Assembly (NCBI GenBank): GCA_018350325.1 | Contig: JAEVLN010000052.1 | Location: forward strand, 1 to 64,000 | Source of the DNA: Globodera rostochiensis | Lineage: Eukaryota; Nematoda; Chromadorea; Rhabditida; Heteroderidae | DNA length: 64,000 nt | Direction of reading: 5' to 3' | In this document: positions 1-15,327 of the stretch, in pieces | Layout of the letters: every line of letters begins with the position of its first letter | How positions within the stretch are numbered: position 1 is the stretch's first letter | Notes under the pieces: model-generated | What the model saw: the letters and a program-made list of their open reading frames with translations, nothing else | Database searches by the model: none | Told to the model about the DNA's origin: nothing | Made by a program: the position numbers and the translations under genes

Positions 1-338
1 TTTGAATTTTATTGCATTTTTCTTAATGAATTGAGATTTCTGGAATTTTTTGAAGAATTTTCGTTTTTTGACATTTGGCACCGTCGACTGTTAAAACGAC
101 TAAATCACTTCATACCCAAGAAAAAGCGATCGATCGTTGGAAAATTCCATCCATTTTATGCCTCAAATTAAAGTTAGGTATCCGAATGAGAATAATTACA
201 ATAACACACATGTGGATAGACATTACAGAGCACGCGAGTTAACATCAGATTATGTCCACAATTATCGAACGAGCACAATAATAAAGGGAGAACAGTTGGA
301 CACGGAACGGAAATGCAAAAACGGTTTGTTGTATCATC

Positions 339-3520
<3,182 letters not shown>

Positions 3521-3941
3521 AGGGTCCATTGTTGGATTATAAGATGTCTTTGTTCTTTATTATTGCTGTTGTTGATTGGATAAAGATGTTAAAGAAAGGG
3601 TCTGATTCCTTGTGGAACATTTGGAGGGTATCTGGAATTTATTTTTGCATATTCATGTATTAAGAGACAGAACGAAGTCGAATAAAATGATTTGAATGGT
3701 TTCGCTCAATGACCTTATAAGATAGAAATACGATAGCCTTTGCCGACGGAAACCCACATTATGCTAACAAAAACACTTGATTAACAGAGCAATTTATAAA
3801 GATATTCGCACGGTTAAGAGAATACATTATTCAAACTTCCAGGGTTGGCCATGACTTCAACATGAAAAATATCGTGGGTCTAGAAAATAGGTCACAGCAA
3901 AAATAATGGACTTTCAAAATGTTGGGCATGTATTTGAGAAA

Positions 3942-6515
3942 TCAGTCGTCAATAGTGAGATCTCTGAAAAGTGGGCCCATTGATTCGTTATTGTAGATTC
4001 GACGGATCGCCTCGCTGAGCAACAGAGAAATGTCCACAGTTTTTATCTTGTGACATCGCAACTTTTGCATTTCATGCGGCACTGTGTTCGTTACAATCAC
4101 CTTAAAATTTTATTTTAGTCGTCTCCTAGTGAATTCTCTCTTCTTTGAGAGTTCAAAATCGGATGAAAGGTTTAATCAGAACGTAGCCAGGGGGCGCAGT
4201 AATTTTTTGGGATTTGGCCTTATTTTTAGTCCTAATTAGCTCGTCAGAAAATTTCCATATGTTGTGCGGGCAACGGATCCGGCTCTTTTTAAAATGAACT
4301 AATAAGATGGTAAAAAGATTTGATCTGATGGAAAAGGGAGCCTGTGAAATACCGAAAACAGTTGAATCTGTGCTAAAAATCTTCACTTCAGTAGCTGAAC
4401 GTGAAAGTTGCCCATCAGTTTTCGGTATTTTGGGCAGGGGGAGGGGGGCATGTCTTCCTCCTGGCTACGTGCCTGATTTTTGGGCAAATTTTCTTAACAA
4501 ATTGTCACCAAAAATCAAAAAAATTTTTCCCGGCGATCCACCGCGCCCCCAAATGCAACAGAATTCGCAAATTTTTTTTTGTATTTCTGAAAAATTTGAA
4601 AATCGACAAAATTTTTAGTAGTTTTTCAACAAAAATGTTAACCCCTCCCTAATTTTTTTTTTCTTTGCTACGGCCCTGGGTTTAATACTCCCCACAAAAA
4701 AAACCTCGTCAATCGGGGATGACTCGAGTAGGGACGGAGCGTCGAGTGACATCAGCCCGTGAGTAGCAACAACGTAAATTTTGTATGCTCCACGAGTTTT
4801 TAAAACCTGAAATTGATAATTTGGAAGGGTACGGTTGGATTGGAGAATGCATCTCGCCCGAATACTTCGGCTGCCGCCACAAATGATTGCGCCTCGTCAA
4901 TGATGTCGTCGACAATGATGGCAATTTTACCACCGACATCGCCCACAACAGTCAACGGAGGCTTCTCCTTCGGAACTTGTGCTACAAATAATTTATTAAG
5001 CAACAACAAAGTGTATTCAAAAAATAGGGAGGGGGAGACGTAGCGATTTCGGGTGGAGATTATGAAGATATTTCTGCTTAACTCTCTCAGAGCAGCCAAT
5101 TAACTCACATGGGAAAAGTTCGTAAGAAACGCCCTTCCGGCTGACCGTCGGTGATGGCGGCGGACTTTGACGTCCGTCCTCCTGCACTTCGTCGGTTTTC
5201 ACTTCTCCATGGATTACAGCAATTCCTGGATTTCCAAATTATGGAATAAAACAAAAGAACACACCAATTCTCAGTCTGTCACTGTATGAAGTTGCTTTGT
5301 TCATCACACCGGGTGTTTTGGCAACAATTACAGCGTTTTTGTAGTCAGGAATCTATTTAGTTAATTAAATGTAAATAGAAGATGTGCGTCAATTCATTCT
5401 ACTCCAAAAGAATAAAACGAAGAAGCCCCCCCCCCCTTCCCACCAACCTAAACTTCGCTATGTTCAACTCGGCAGTGGTAAAAATGTTTCTCATTTATTT
5501 AAAACGCTTTTTTCCTATTTTTAAATATTGTGATTTTTTCTAAGTATTACTTTAATACTTCGCATTCATCAAGTTTTTCCTTTAAAAAAGAATAATTAGA
5601 AAAAGGACCCAAAAGGTCAAATATCATATAACTTATGTCCAACAAAAATCTGTCGAGGTTGAAAAAATATATTTTAACTCGATAAGGAAACATTTTTCTA
5701 CTGCTGACTTGTGCCTGCTGCCGAGTTGTCTGTACCCGTTAAAACATAGGCTTTTTACTGTAGAACAACCAACATTGTGTTCAATGTAATAAAGCAAAAA
5801 TGGCGAGGCGCGAAGATTGTCCACGGGAATGCTGAAAAAGCCTTGAATTTCCTTGCGGTAGAGATCCAAAGAAACAACTCGGGAGGCTCCTTTAATTTAA
5901 AAAAGTATTAAAGGGAAGACTAAGCAAAACACAACCGGCTTTGCAGATCATATCGGCTACCAACTTCATTGGCACTGACGACCGACGATACATTCGGCAC
6001 TGTTTACTGTAGGGTATATAAGGCATTATGACAGTGATAGTCCTGAAAATACACACAAAGTTAAGAAACAGTTTTTGAAAATCAAACTTGGCCATTGAGG
6101 TTTTGCAAGCGTAAATAAGAATGAGCAATTCCATCACACAGTTGTTGACACTCCTGTACCAATTCAACAAAACTTCCATTAAAGTGAATAATGAATAGAC
6201 TTGTTTGATGACTGCAAAATAAACACATGCTTCCCACGCACACTTTGTCTAATATCCACAGTAGTTTCTAAAATTTTGCCAAAGAATTATTAACTTTTAC
6301 AATAAATTGGCCTTTCCATCCCCCAAAAAGTGCTAATTTACCTTTGTTTGGTTTGTTGTAAACCGTGGCATCACCAAGCGCAATTCCAAGTCGGCTAAAA
6401 GTAATTACGATCTTTTATTTATCATGCGAACAAACTCTGAAGTTAATCGCGCCAATTCTGGATGTGAATTGCCAGTTAGCAGTACCATACCGGTGCTTAC
6501 ATCGGATTTTGTCAT
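3942..6515 (-). CDS. PRPSAP: phosphoribosyl pyrophosphate synthase-associated protein
   Basis: Eleven exons on the minus strand: 6515..6436, 6394..6342, 6267..6201, 6153..6088, 6042..5936, 5889..5774, 5352..5265, 5225..5109, 4981..4866, 4806..4705 and 4100..3942. All junctions keep phase and give 356 aa, the length of human PRPSAP. Recognisable blocks are [68 protein letters not shown] (the PRPP-binding-loop region of the family) and [14 protein letters not shown]. The insert [11 protein letters not shown] after HGE separates it from true PRPS enzymes, which lack it. The family consists of regulatory, catalytically weak partners of PRPP synthetase in purine and pyrimidine supply. Intron 10 (4101..4704) holds a repeat described separately. 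Confidence 0.95.
4433..4678. repeat. dispersed repeat copy inside PRPSAP intron 10
   Basis: This stretch shares an order of blocks with 6957..7237: a G-run, TTTTCTTAACAAATT, a short A-rich block with TTTTTCCCGGCG, then C-rich CGCCCC, and an end reading TACGGCCCTG. The right ends are identical for 10 bp. The left end is not clearly preserved here. It lies wholly inside an intron. Confidence 0.5.
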
Positions 6516-6956
6516 TATGAACCAGAGAATATTGTTTTATGAGCTAAAATAATGCCACAATATCTCCACATGATTAGGCGGAATAAATTATACCGCTGGA
6601 AAAAGGCTTTTGCGTCTAATTTGTAAGGATTTTTTCGTCATTTCTTGGGGATACCGTACTCGAATTTCTTTGTTTGTTTCTTACGGTTCACATAATTTGT
6701 GTGCCCCCAGCCCACACACCCCATAAGCATGTTGGCCAAATTTGTTTCGAGATTTCCTAGCAGTTTAGATTTGCCGAAACCGTTAGTTAGGTAATTTGAA
6801 CCGGGAATTTTGCCCTAGCGAAAATTTAAAACTAGTAGTTTTTGGCGAAATATTCTAGTGCAAAGAAAATTAATTGAGAAATTTCAGGAAAGGCTCACAA
6901 ATGTTAGGGGGATTTGGAGTAGGTACTTCTTTCTTTTTTTTTGCAAATGTGTTGTT

Positions 6957-7237
6957 CAGGGCCGTATGCTGGGGGGGGGGGGGTGCCAAGCGGGCCATGC
7001 CCCCCCCCGAAATTTTTTTTGAGTAAAAAAAAACCATAGGGGGACCCTTTTGATTTGCACTTTTACAAATTTTTGACCAATTTTCTTAACAAATTTCATC
7101 AAAAAAACTCAAAAAATTTTCCCGGCGGCGCCTATCGCCCCTCCCATTTCTAAAAAACTTCAAAAAAAAAGAATCGACTTTTTTTGGCTTGCTCCCCCCC
7201 CCCCCCCCCCCGAAAAGTTGCTCTAGATACGGCCCTG
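6957..7237. mobile_element. MITE-like element with CAGGGCCGTA inverted ends
   Basis: The left end reads CAGGGCCGTA and the right end TACGGCCCTG, a perfect 10-bp terminal inverted repeat about 280 bp apart. Inside are a G11 run, AAATTTC-rich blocks, a CCCGGCGGCG block and a long C run. No coding capacity is seen. CAGGG-type ends are common in non-autonomous hAT elements, but no clean 8-bp target duplication is visible (flanks share only TGTTGT). It lies just upstream of the GHITM gene. Confidence 0.55.
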
Positions 7238-7368
7238 GCTGTTGTATCAGTTTTACCTTTTTTTTTTACTTTGAAATTTACATATTTTTTTTTAAATAAA
7301 AAAGAAAAATCTTATCGTTAACGATTTCTATAAAGTATGTATTCAGCGAATAAAATCGACGAACAAAA

Positions 7369-8986
7369 ATGCTTTCACGAATTCTTCTCCAACCAAACAG
7401 CTTTCAAGCTCCATCGTTTCGTTATTTGACGACTTCTGCGCTTTCCAAGGCTCGATATGGTTTCCGTCAGTCTGGAGCTGGACAATATGCAAAAACGCCT
7501 TTTGTTAAATCATCTAACTTTTTGTTTTTTAGGCGCTTAAATTTAAGGAGGCTCTTACTGCTCGTCGGGCTGCTCCGACTCTCCGTGAACGTCTCCTCGG
7601 TCCAACCACTGGAAAACGTATGTTGATGCAGATAATAGATCCTTACTTACATACTTTTTTGTTACTCATTGTTTTTTAGCATTTATTGTTGGAACTTATG
7701 CACTGGCCGGTGCTTCAGTGTTCGGCATGGGGATGTTGTGCTATTACGGGCTCACCACCTCTGCGGACAGTGCCGCATTTCGTTCCGCGTATGTGAGGAG
7801 TCGGGACTTACCGTTTTACTTTTATATACCAATTCCAAAAATCGTCGCACAACTTTTTTGTATAATGAAAAACGTGTTAATGAACTTTTTTTTTGCTCAT
7901 CAAAAGAAATTTGTCATTTGTTGAAGGGGGGCGGGACAGCACAAAAAGTATTATCATTTTGCTTTAGTCTGTGGCCCAATTACGTTCGCGAGAGGCTCCA
8001 GTCGACCTACGCCTATTTGGCCGGTAGCCTTGCCCTAACCGCTGGCGCTGGTGTGGCCGCTGCACGTATTCCTGCGGTCTTGGCAATAACCAGCGCTCCG
8101 TCGCTTTTGGTCTGACATTAATTCTAAACGAGGAAAGCTTCGTTTTTCCGTTTTATAGGTTTGGTTTGTCTCTCTCGCGGCTATTATTGGTTCGGGCATT
8201 GTCGTGCAAAAGATCGATTTCCACCAAAATTCGCCAGCCAAGCATTTGGCTTGGATGGCCCATTGCGGCATTTTGGGCGCTGTGTTGGCTCCGCTGTGTT
8301 TTGTCGGGGGCCCTGCACTAATGCGAGCCGCTTGGTACACGGCCGGCCTTGTCGGAGGTTTGATGGTGGAAACGAAAGATGAGGGGGGGGGGGAGAGGGA
8401 GAAACACTTCCCGAGAAGGTGTCGTTAATCTCCAACTTTGGGGTTCTCTAGGGATAGCTTCATCGAATGTTTTGTTATCTTAACAGCTAAAAAAATCAGG
8501 TTTGTCCGCCACAGCGATTTGTGCTCCGTCTGAGAAGTTTCTGAACATGGCCGGACCGTTGTCCATGGGTTTGGGCGTCGTTTTCGTCGCGTGTCTTGGC
8601 TCATTCGCTTTCCCACCAAACACCGCACTCGGAGCGAGTAATTAGCAAATTGAAACATATATGAATAGGTAAAATAACCTTGGGTTTTGTCAGGTCTTGC
8701 ATCTGTCGTCGTCTACGGAGGATTGATTCTTTTTTCGATGTTTCTTCTCCACGATACGCAACGAGTGATCAAAATGGCTGAGGGGCAGCATCACTACAGC
8801 AGATTTGGTGGTCAGCAAATGCAAGTTGCTTCGCCCCATCAATATGATCCGATCAATGCGTAAGCATTCACAAATTGTTTGGTGGAATACAATCGCTTAT
8901 TCAGGCAACTTTCGATCTACATGGACATCTTGAACATATTCATGCGCTTGGCAATGATTCTTGGGGGAGGACAGGGTCGTAAGTAG
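7369..8986 (+). CDS. GHITM: GHITM / TMBIM5 mitochondrial inner-membrane protein
   Basis: Eight exons: 7369..7503, 7533..7617, 7680..7788, 7968..8109, 8159..8357, 8500..8637, 8694..8859 and 8905..8986, about 351 aa (human is 345). The N-terminus is basic and Ser-rich, as a mitochondrial presequence should be. The family blocks are present: ARRAAPTLRERLLGPTTGK, GTYALAGASVFGMG, STYAYLAGSLALTA, HLAWMAHCGILGAVLAPL, IRAAWYTAG-type MRAAWYTAGLVGG, APSEKFLNM and YDPINAQLSIYMDILNIFMR. These cover the Bax-inhibitor-1-like membrane segments. The protein is known for cristae organisation and H+/Ca2+ transport. Intron 1 is ambiguous: either a 29-nt GT-AG intron from 7504, or a 46-nt GC-AG intron starting after CAATAT; both keep frame. 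Confidence 0.95.
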
Positions 8987-9774
8987 GCCTCGTGACGCAT
9001 TGTAACAATTATGGCAGATAAGGACGAGTTCAAAGATCGTAAATCCTTTAATTCTGATTGACAAACGCATTTATTTGTCTTATCACATGACAACATAAAT
9101 TTAACGTTGTCCGAATATTCGTTTGAATTACCAATGGTCTATTAATGATTCACGCCAAAAAGGTAATTGTTTTGGCGGTGTGAAAGTAGTCGAGTCAATT
9201 TTTTTGAAGGAATTGGCATGGGCAAATAAAACGTCAAAATCTATAACAGCCTTGTTTATACTCCTAAATCAAATGAGCCGCTCTCATTTCCCGGGGTAAT
9301 GAAAAATTGACTTTACATTAAATTTCAACACAAATGCTAATACACCTGGTATTACTCACTTTCCATCAATAAGACTAAAATGTGCTTTAACCGTTTTGGA
9401 TGGAATGGGATCGTTGGATTGCGTCAATTCAATGGGATCAGTGGGAAAGGGGAGAAGGACCCGTTCTTCGATGATTGCGCTAGAACTCGTTTTCCTCCTT
9501 CCCAGAGGCCTCACAATCGCGATTTAAACTTCTATGTTTGTATGTCCATGCGTTTGTGTCTTAATTTCCCCTTCCCACCGGTGTATTTCCATCATTTTAT
9601 ATTCTTTTTATGTATAAAAATGCCTGCAGATGTTGGGCACTGAAAGTGGGCTGATAATGGGTTAGAAATTCCTATGTTTTTTTAATTGAATAACTTACGA
9701 AGCTAACAAATAAGGACCACACCAGCAGCCATCGACAAGAGAACAGAAACAACTGAAAGCAATCGATTGAAGCG
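8987..9774. other. spacer, no gene seen
   Basis: AT-rich spacer between GHITM and the first beta-lactamase-domain gene. A small open frame at 9380..9643 has no splice context, motif or signal peptide that I trust, and I do not call it. Confidence 0.4.
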
Positions 9775-11675
9775 ATGAGGCCGGAAAAGACTGTGTTCGG
9801 CAAATGCTCACCGAAATTTGCCAACGTCGAAAAAGCATTCAGGTGGGCGGCAAATTATCGAAAAATCAATCACTCAAAGAGAGGGTTAATGGCACGGGCA
9901 AAGGATAAAAGAACAAATCCTTTACTTAAATAGGCGCAATTTTGCGGACGGGTGGGAGCGTGACGGGGCGTCGTTGGCCGTTTACTGGAAGGGCCAACTG
10001 GTGGTGGACTTGTGCGGGGGTTACGCCGACAAAGCGTCGCTGAGGCGGTGGGACGAAGGGACGCGGACGATTTTGTTCTCAGTGACAAAGGTGAAAAGAG
10101 TAAATGCCGTCCGGACTCAGCAGAATCCTTCGCAGGCGGTCGCTGCCCTCGCCGTTCATATACTTGTCGACCGCGGCTGCATCGCCTACTCCGACACGAT
10201 TTGCACGCACTGGCCCGAGTTTGCCCGCAACGGCAAAGAACGCATCACGCTGGAGGACGTCCTTCTGCACCGTGCGGGCCTCGCGGTCTTCGACGAAACG
10301 GTGACGCTTGAGGCGGCGCGGGATCCCATCCGGATTGGGCAAATAATTGAGGCCCAAAAACCCAATTGGGCGCTTGGTGGGTGCGAATGAACGGCAAATG
10401 CTTGAAATGGAATTGGAAGGATTTAGGCTCGAGGAGCGGCTACCATGCCGTCACTTTTGGTTGGCTTCTCGATCAGATCGTCCGACGGGTGGACCCGAAG
10501 AAGCGCGGAATTGCCCAATTTATTCGCGAGGAAATCACCGATAAGCAAGGTGAGTTCTCGAAGCCTAGCTTCATGGTCTCCAAGGCTGGGTGCAACGCGT
10601 ACCAGAATCATCGTCAACTCCAATCTCACAAATCAATTTTGTTTTTGTTATGTCAGGCATCGACTTCCACCTCGGCCTTCCTATGCCTCTCGCCCACACC
10701 GTTTCTCGCCTCGTTTATCCCCCATTGTGCTATCAACTGCGTGAGCTTGTGCGTGACCCACGGGTGCTCGTCGTTCAGGGAGTTCTGCATTTGCGTACCA
10801 GACATTCCCTACGATCACGAGTTGTGAAGAATACACCTTGGGTCCGCGTGGACGGGGTGAGAAATATATAGCTTTTATTTAAGCTTAACGCAATAAAAAT
10901 TGTTTTTAGAAGGTCAACACTTTTAATAACCCGAAAATTTTCTGCGGCCTTGAGCAGGCGGCTGCACTTGGAGTTAGTCGCGCAAAGGACGTTGGGAAAA
11001 TATTCGCTTTGATGCTGTCCGGGCAATTGATCTCACAGGAATTGTTGAACCAATTGTCCAAACCACAAATTATTAACCAAACTGACTATGTGATGAAGAT
11101 CCCCGTCAGCAAAGGCCATGGCTTCATGTTTGAGAAGCATCCGCGGAAACCGGTGAGGAAAGAAATGGATTTTTTGACTCTTTCAAATCGCTATTAGGTA
11201 ATATTTCAATTGTCATTGGTTTGAAATGTTATTCAAACGAAATTGAGATCATTTGAACTCTTTGCGACCGCTACATTATGACCTGCACAATTTCAGTCAT
11301 AAATCGCCGCGTTATACGCCACACAAAAAATTGAATTATTCTTTCGTTTATTGAATTGTCTCGTGAATTGAGCTGATGCGCTGTTGATTTAGGGCAAATG
11401 GCTGTTTGGACATCCGGGCTTCGGCGGCTCGACGGTAATGGTGGACCCGGAGGAGGAGTTGGTCATCGCCTATGTGTGCAACGGCATGAAGACCGGTCGG
11501 TTAGCAACAAAAAACGAACTCGGATATTCAATCACTTTCTGATAACTTTAATTGGAACAACAAATTCGTTTCACTCATTAAAGCCATGGGCGAGCTGACT
11601 GGCACTTACCGGCGGCTGAGGAAAGCAGCCATCGACGCCGTCATGGCCATTTCAGACGGACGGTGCAGGAAATAA
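9775..11675 (+). CDS. beta-lactamase-domain protein, tandem copy 1 (LACT type)
   Basis: Eight exons: 9775..9842, 9934..10090, 10136..10376, 10427..10549, 10657..10856, 10910..11152, 11393..11495 and 11584..11675, 408 aa. Early blocks are [17 protein letters not shown] and VDLCGGYAD. The serine motif SVTK (SxxK) sits at the end of exon 2. The second catalytic motif is the YHA of [14 protein letters not shown] in exon 4. [15 protein letters not shown] near the C-terminus fills the place of the third motif. This is the class-C-like serine hydrolase fold of the expanded nematode lact family, whose substrates are unknown. No signal peptide is seen. It has the same exon plan as its neighbour at 12419. 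An earlier start cannot be excluded. Confidence 0.9.
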
Positions 11676-12418
11676 TGGATGATTCGAAGAAATGGGGAAA
11701 TTGTCAAGAGCATTATTCATTAATTATATTGTAAATAGATGTTCATAGATTTTGTATAGAGATAGAGAGCCATTCACAGAGAGTATAAAGAGAAAGTTTG
11801 AAGAATCACTCACTAATTGTTCTGAACTCAGTTGATCCATTTTATGTATCGAGTTATTCTTTTTAAATTTTCACTCATTTGAATCCCTTTGGCGCTGCTA
11901 CGGAATCGCCGGATGGAAATGTTCGGACTGCTGACCGATCCGTTACAACAAAACCCAAATTTTTTCAAATTCCGGTTAGTATATAGATTATATTTCGACA
12001 CAAACTTTGTGTTTAAAGTTGTCGGAATGGGGACGCATTTCTATTAGCAACGTTTCCCCTCCCCCCCCCCCCCCCCCCCATCTTTCCCTCCCGAACCGCC
12101 CCCCAAATCGGACCATCAACACCAAAAAACGTCGATAGAATTTTCATTACTGCGCAAAACTGGTATTTCTGCTCCCCTTTAAGGTTACCCAATGGAGCTT
12201 TAAACTATTTTACGCAATAATTCGTATAGAGAATGCAATACGTTCAGTGAAAAACTCTCCTAAATTTGTTGTATGATGGGAAGGAGGCCAAAAGTTTTTG
12301 ATGACAACTAATTCACTGAACGTTGTAGGGGGAGGGGGGGGGGGGGAAAGAGTGCTGACGGACCGACCACAATTCATTTTACTGAAAGTGATCTGTGAAC
12401 CAAGTTTGCTCGGGGGCG
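11676..12418. other. spacer between tandem beta-lactamase-domain genes
   Basis: No coding exon is seen. The spacer contains a C18 run near 12060-12079 and a G-run near 12330-12346. It ends abruptly where sequence identical to copy 1 begins, at GCGATGAGGCC. Confidence 0.5.
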
Positions 12419-14143
12419 ATGAGGCCGGAAAAGACTGTGTTCGGCAAATGCTCACCGAAATTTGCCAACGTCGAAAAAGCATTCAGGTGGGCGGCAAATT
12501 ATCGAAAAATCAATCACTCAAAGAGAGGGTTAATGGCACGGGCAAAGGATAAAAGAACAAATCCTTTACTTAAATAGGCGCAATTTTGCGGACGGGTGGG
12601 AGCGTGACGGGGCGTCGTTGGCCGTTTACTGGAAGGGCCAACTGGTGGTGGACTTGTGCGGGGGTTACGCCGACAAAGCGTCGCTGAGGCGGTGGGACGA
12701 AGGGACGCGGACGATTTTGTTCTCAGTGACAAAGGTGAAAAGAGTAAATGCCGTCCGGACTCAGCAGAATCCTTCGCAGGCGGTCGCTGCCCTCGCCGTT
12801 CATATACTTGTCGACCGCGGCTGCATCGCCTACTCCGACACGATTTGCACGCACTGGCCCGAGTTTGCCCGCAACGGCAAAGAACGCATCACGCTGGAGG
12901 ACGTCCTTCTGCACCGTGCGGGCCTCGCGGTCTTCGACGAAACGGTGACGCTTGAGGCGGCGCGGGATCCCATCCGGATTGGGCAAATAATTGAGGCCCA
13001 AAAACCCAATTGGGCGCTTGGTGGGTGCGAATGAACGGCAAATGCTTGAAATGGAATTGGAAGGATTTAGGCTCGAGGAGCGGCTACCATGCCGTCACTT
13101 TTGGTTGGCTTCTCGATCAGATCGTCCGACGGGTGGACCCGAAGAAGCGCGGAATTGCCCAATTTATTCGCGAGGAAATCACCGATAAGCAAGGTGAGTT
13201 CTCGAAGCCTAGCTTCATGGTCTCCAAGGCTGGGTGCAACGCGTACCCAGAATCATCGTCAACTCCAATCTCACAAATCAATTTTGTTTTTGTTATGTCA
13301 GGCATCGACTTCCACCTCGGCCTTCCTATGCCTCTCGCCCACACCGTTTCTCGCCTCAGCCAACCTTCCTTTTTATACAAATTGCGGGAGCTTGCGTACG
13401 ACCCGCGAGTTATCGTTTTTCTTGCCATTATTCATCTGCGCAGCAGACATTCCCTGCGGTCACGAATTGCCGAAAATACGCCGTGGCTTGACGTAGACGG
13501 AGTAAGAACTTAATTAGAACTCATTTACACCCCCCCCCTTCAGAAGGTGAACACATTCAACAACACGGAAATTTTCTGCGGCCTTGAGCAGGCGGCTGCA
13601 CTTGGAGTTAGTCGCGCAAAGGACGTTGGGAAAATATTCGCTTTGATGCTGTCCGGGCAATTGATCTCACAGGAATTGTTGAACCAATTGTCCAAACCAC
13701 AATTTGTCGATAGGATTGATTATGTAATGATGATCCCCGTCAGCAGAGGCTACGGCTTTATGTACGAGAAGCACCCGCGAAAACCGGTGAGGAAAATCCA
13801 AGACTTGTCGCGGCATTAGCATGTTTGAAAGCCTATAAATGCTTTGTGTATTAGGTGATTTTGGGTGATGAGTCTGGGGACTATGACGATATATTGGTTT
13901 AGGGTAAATGGTTGTTTGGACATCCGGGCTTCGGCGGGTCGTCGGTAATGGTGGACCCGGAGGAGGAGTTGGTCATCGCCTATGTGTGCAACGGCATGAA
14001 GACCGGTCGGCTTCTGTTTAGCCTCTCTAATTAGCCTTTTTCCTCCTTAAGGAATGGGCGAGCTGACTGGCACTTACCGATGGCTGAGGAACGCGGCCAT
14101 CGACGCCGTCATGGCCATTTCAGACAAGGGAGGGACGCAGTGA
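12419..14143 (+). CDS. beta-lactamase-domain protein, tandem copy 2 (LACT type)
   Basis: Eight exons at corresponding places: 12419..12486, 12578..12734, 12780..13020, 13071..13193, 13302..13501, 13544..13786, 13903..14005 and 14052..14143, also 408 aa. It has the same SVTK and YHA motifs and GHPGFGGS block as copy 1. From the ATG to the middle of exon 5 it equals copy 1 base for base, introns included, except for one extra C in intron 4. After TVSRL it diverges clearly ([17 protein letters not shown] against [17 protein letters not shown]). It then becomes identical again in most of exon 6 ([17 protein letters not shown]) and diverges once more. The acceptor before exon 6 is a C run followed by TTCAG. 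Function as for copy 1. Confidence 0.9.
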
Positions 14144-14298
14144 TTAAGGCCTTCTCCATTTATTAAGGAATAACGCGACGGTTCCCCCCAAAATCAATTT
14201 CAGTCATTGTTTCTTTAAATATTGCCGATTGTTTCGAAGCCATAAATGTGTTGGTTTAATCAATCGCCCGTTGATCGCGTCCTGACCCCCCATCATTA

Positions 14299-14906
14299 TC
14301 AGTCGTCGTCGTTGGCCGTCTCCATCTTTTGCTTGTTCTTCTTCATCTTCTGTTTGGCCTTGTCCTTCTTGGTCTTGTATTTCGCCTTCTTTGCCTTGTA
14401 CTGCTCCCCGTCGAGGTTTCCCTGCTCCCTCTGTCTCTTCAGTTTCCTTAGCTTGTTCTTCTGCTTTTGCTTCTTCTCCCTCGCCTTGTTCATCTTCTGT
14501 CTGTGCTTCTCACCCTTTCCATTTCCGTTTAGTCCCCTTATTCTGTTTGTCCCGACACTACGACGACAACAAAATCTGACATTATTACCCGAAGACCTCG
14601 TGAACAATTTGCAGAAGCCATTTTCACATTTCGTCTTTCTGGAACATTCTGAAAAGCGATTCCAAAAGGTCGGGCGGAGACGAACAGACCCAGCCCTCTC
14701 CGGAAAGATCCAATTTAGACCATAAATCGAAATTTATTCTCACATTAATTGAATGACTGACTTTCTGTTGCCAACTCTCCCTGCGGGCATCGCTCATTTG
14801 TCTCCTCCTCCTCCTCCTCCACTACTTCTTGATCATCTTGCCCACGGCATTCAGTGCTGAAAACGGCCAACAAAAGCAGCAAAATCGTCAGAGACGACCC
14901 ATTCAT
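14299..14906 (-). CDS. secreted Cys- and Lys-rich small protein
   Basis: Two exons, 14906..14762 and 14648..14299, joined in phase 1, about 165 aa. Exon 1 gives a clear signal peptide (MNGSSLTILLLLLAVFSTEC), then an acidic stretch and RCPQGELATE. Exon 2 starts at the acceptor CGCTTTTCAG and adds a small Cys cluster (KCSRKTKCENGFCKL, later FCCRR). A tail of about 75 residues follows, dominated by Lys, Arg and Gln (REKKQKQKNKLRKLKRQ) and ending in DDD. I do not recognise the family. A signal peptide, a small Cys knot and a basic tail would suit a secreted nematode effector or venom-like allergen, but this is inference only. Confidence 0.65.
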
Positions 14907-15327
14907 TTTTGAAAATTTAGGCAAAAATTCGGTTTAAATTCACTCCTAAAAAAGGCTAAACTCAGTGAATACGTCTCCATCTGAGCAAACAATTGGTTAC
15001 GTAATGAATGGGAAGATTTTATTTATGCAAATTATTGGAACAGCTTTTGGAAATGGTTTAATGAAACGATGGAAAAATGAATAAATCGGACTTTTGATTA
15101 TTGTCACTCTTCGGCACGGCATTTTGTCCGGTGAGAGGCTTTTCTCGACTTTATCTGCCAGCTCCCGAAAAGGTGGGCGTATATTGGCACCTAAAGTTGC
15201 AACAGTTAAATTGGGTCAATCAGAAAACGTTTGGTCGGATCACTGTGAATAGTCCACGGGAGAGATCAAATTGAACGCCTTGGTCATCTGACAAAGTGCA
15301 AAATGTTCAAAAAAGCGGCAATTAATG

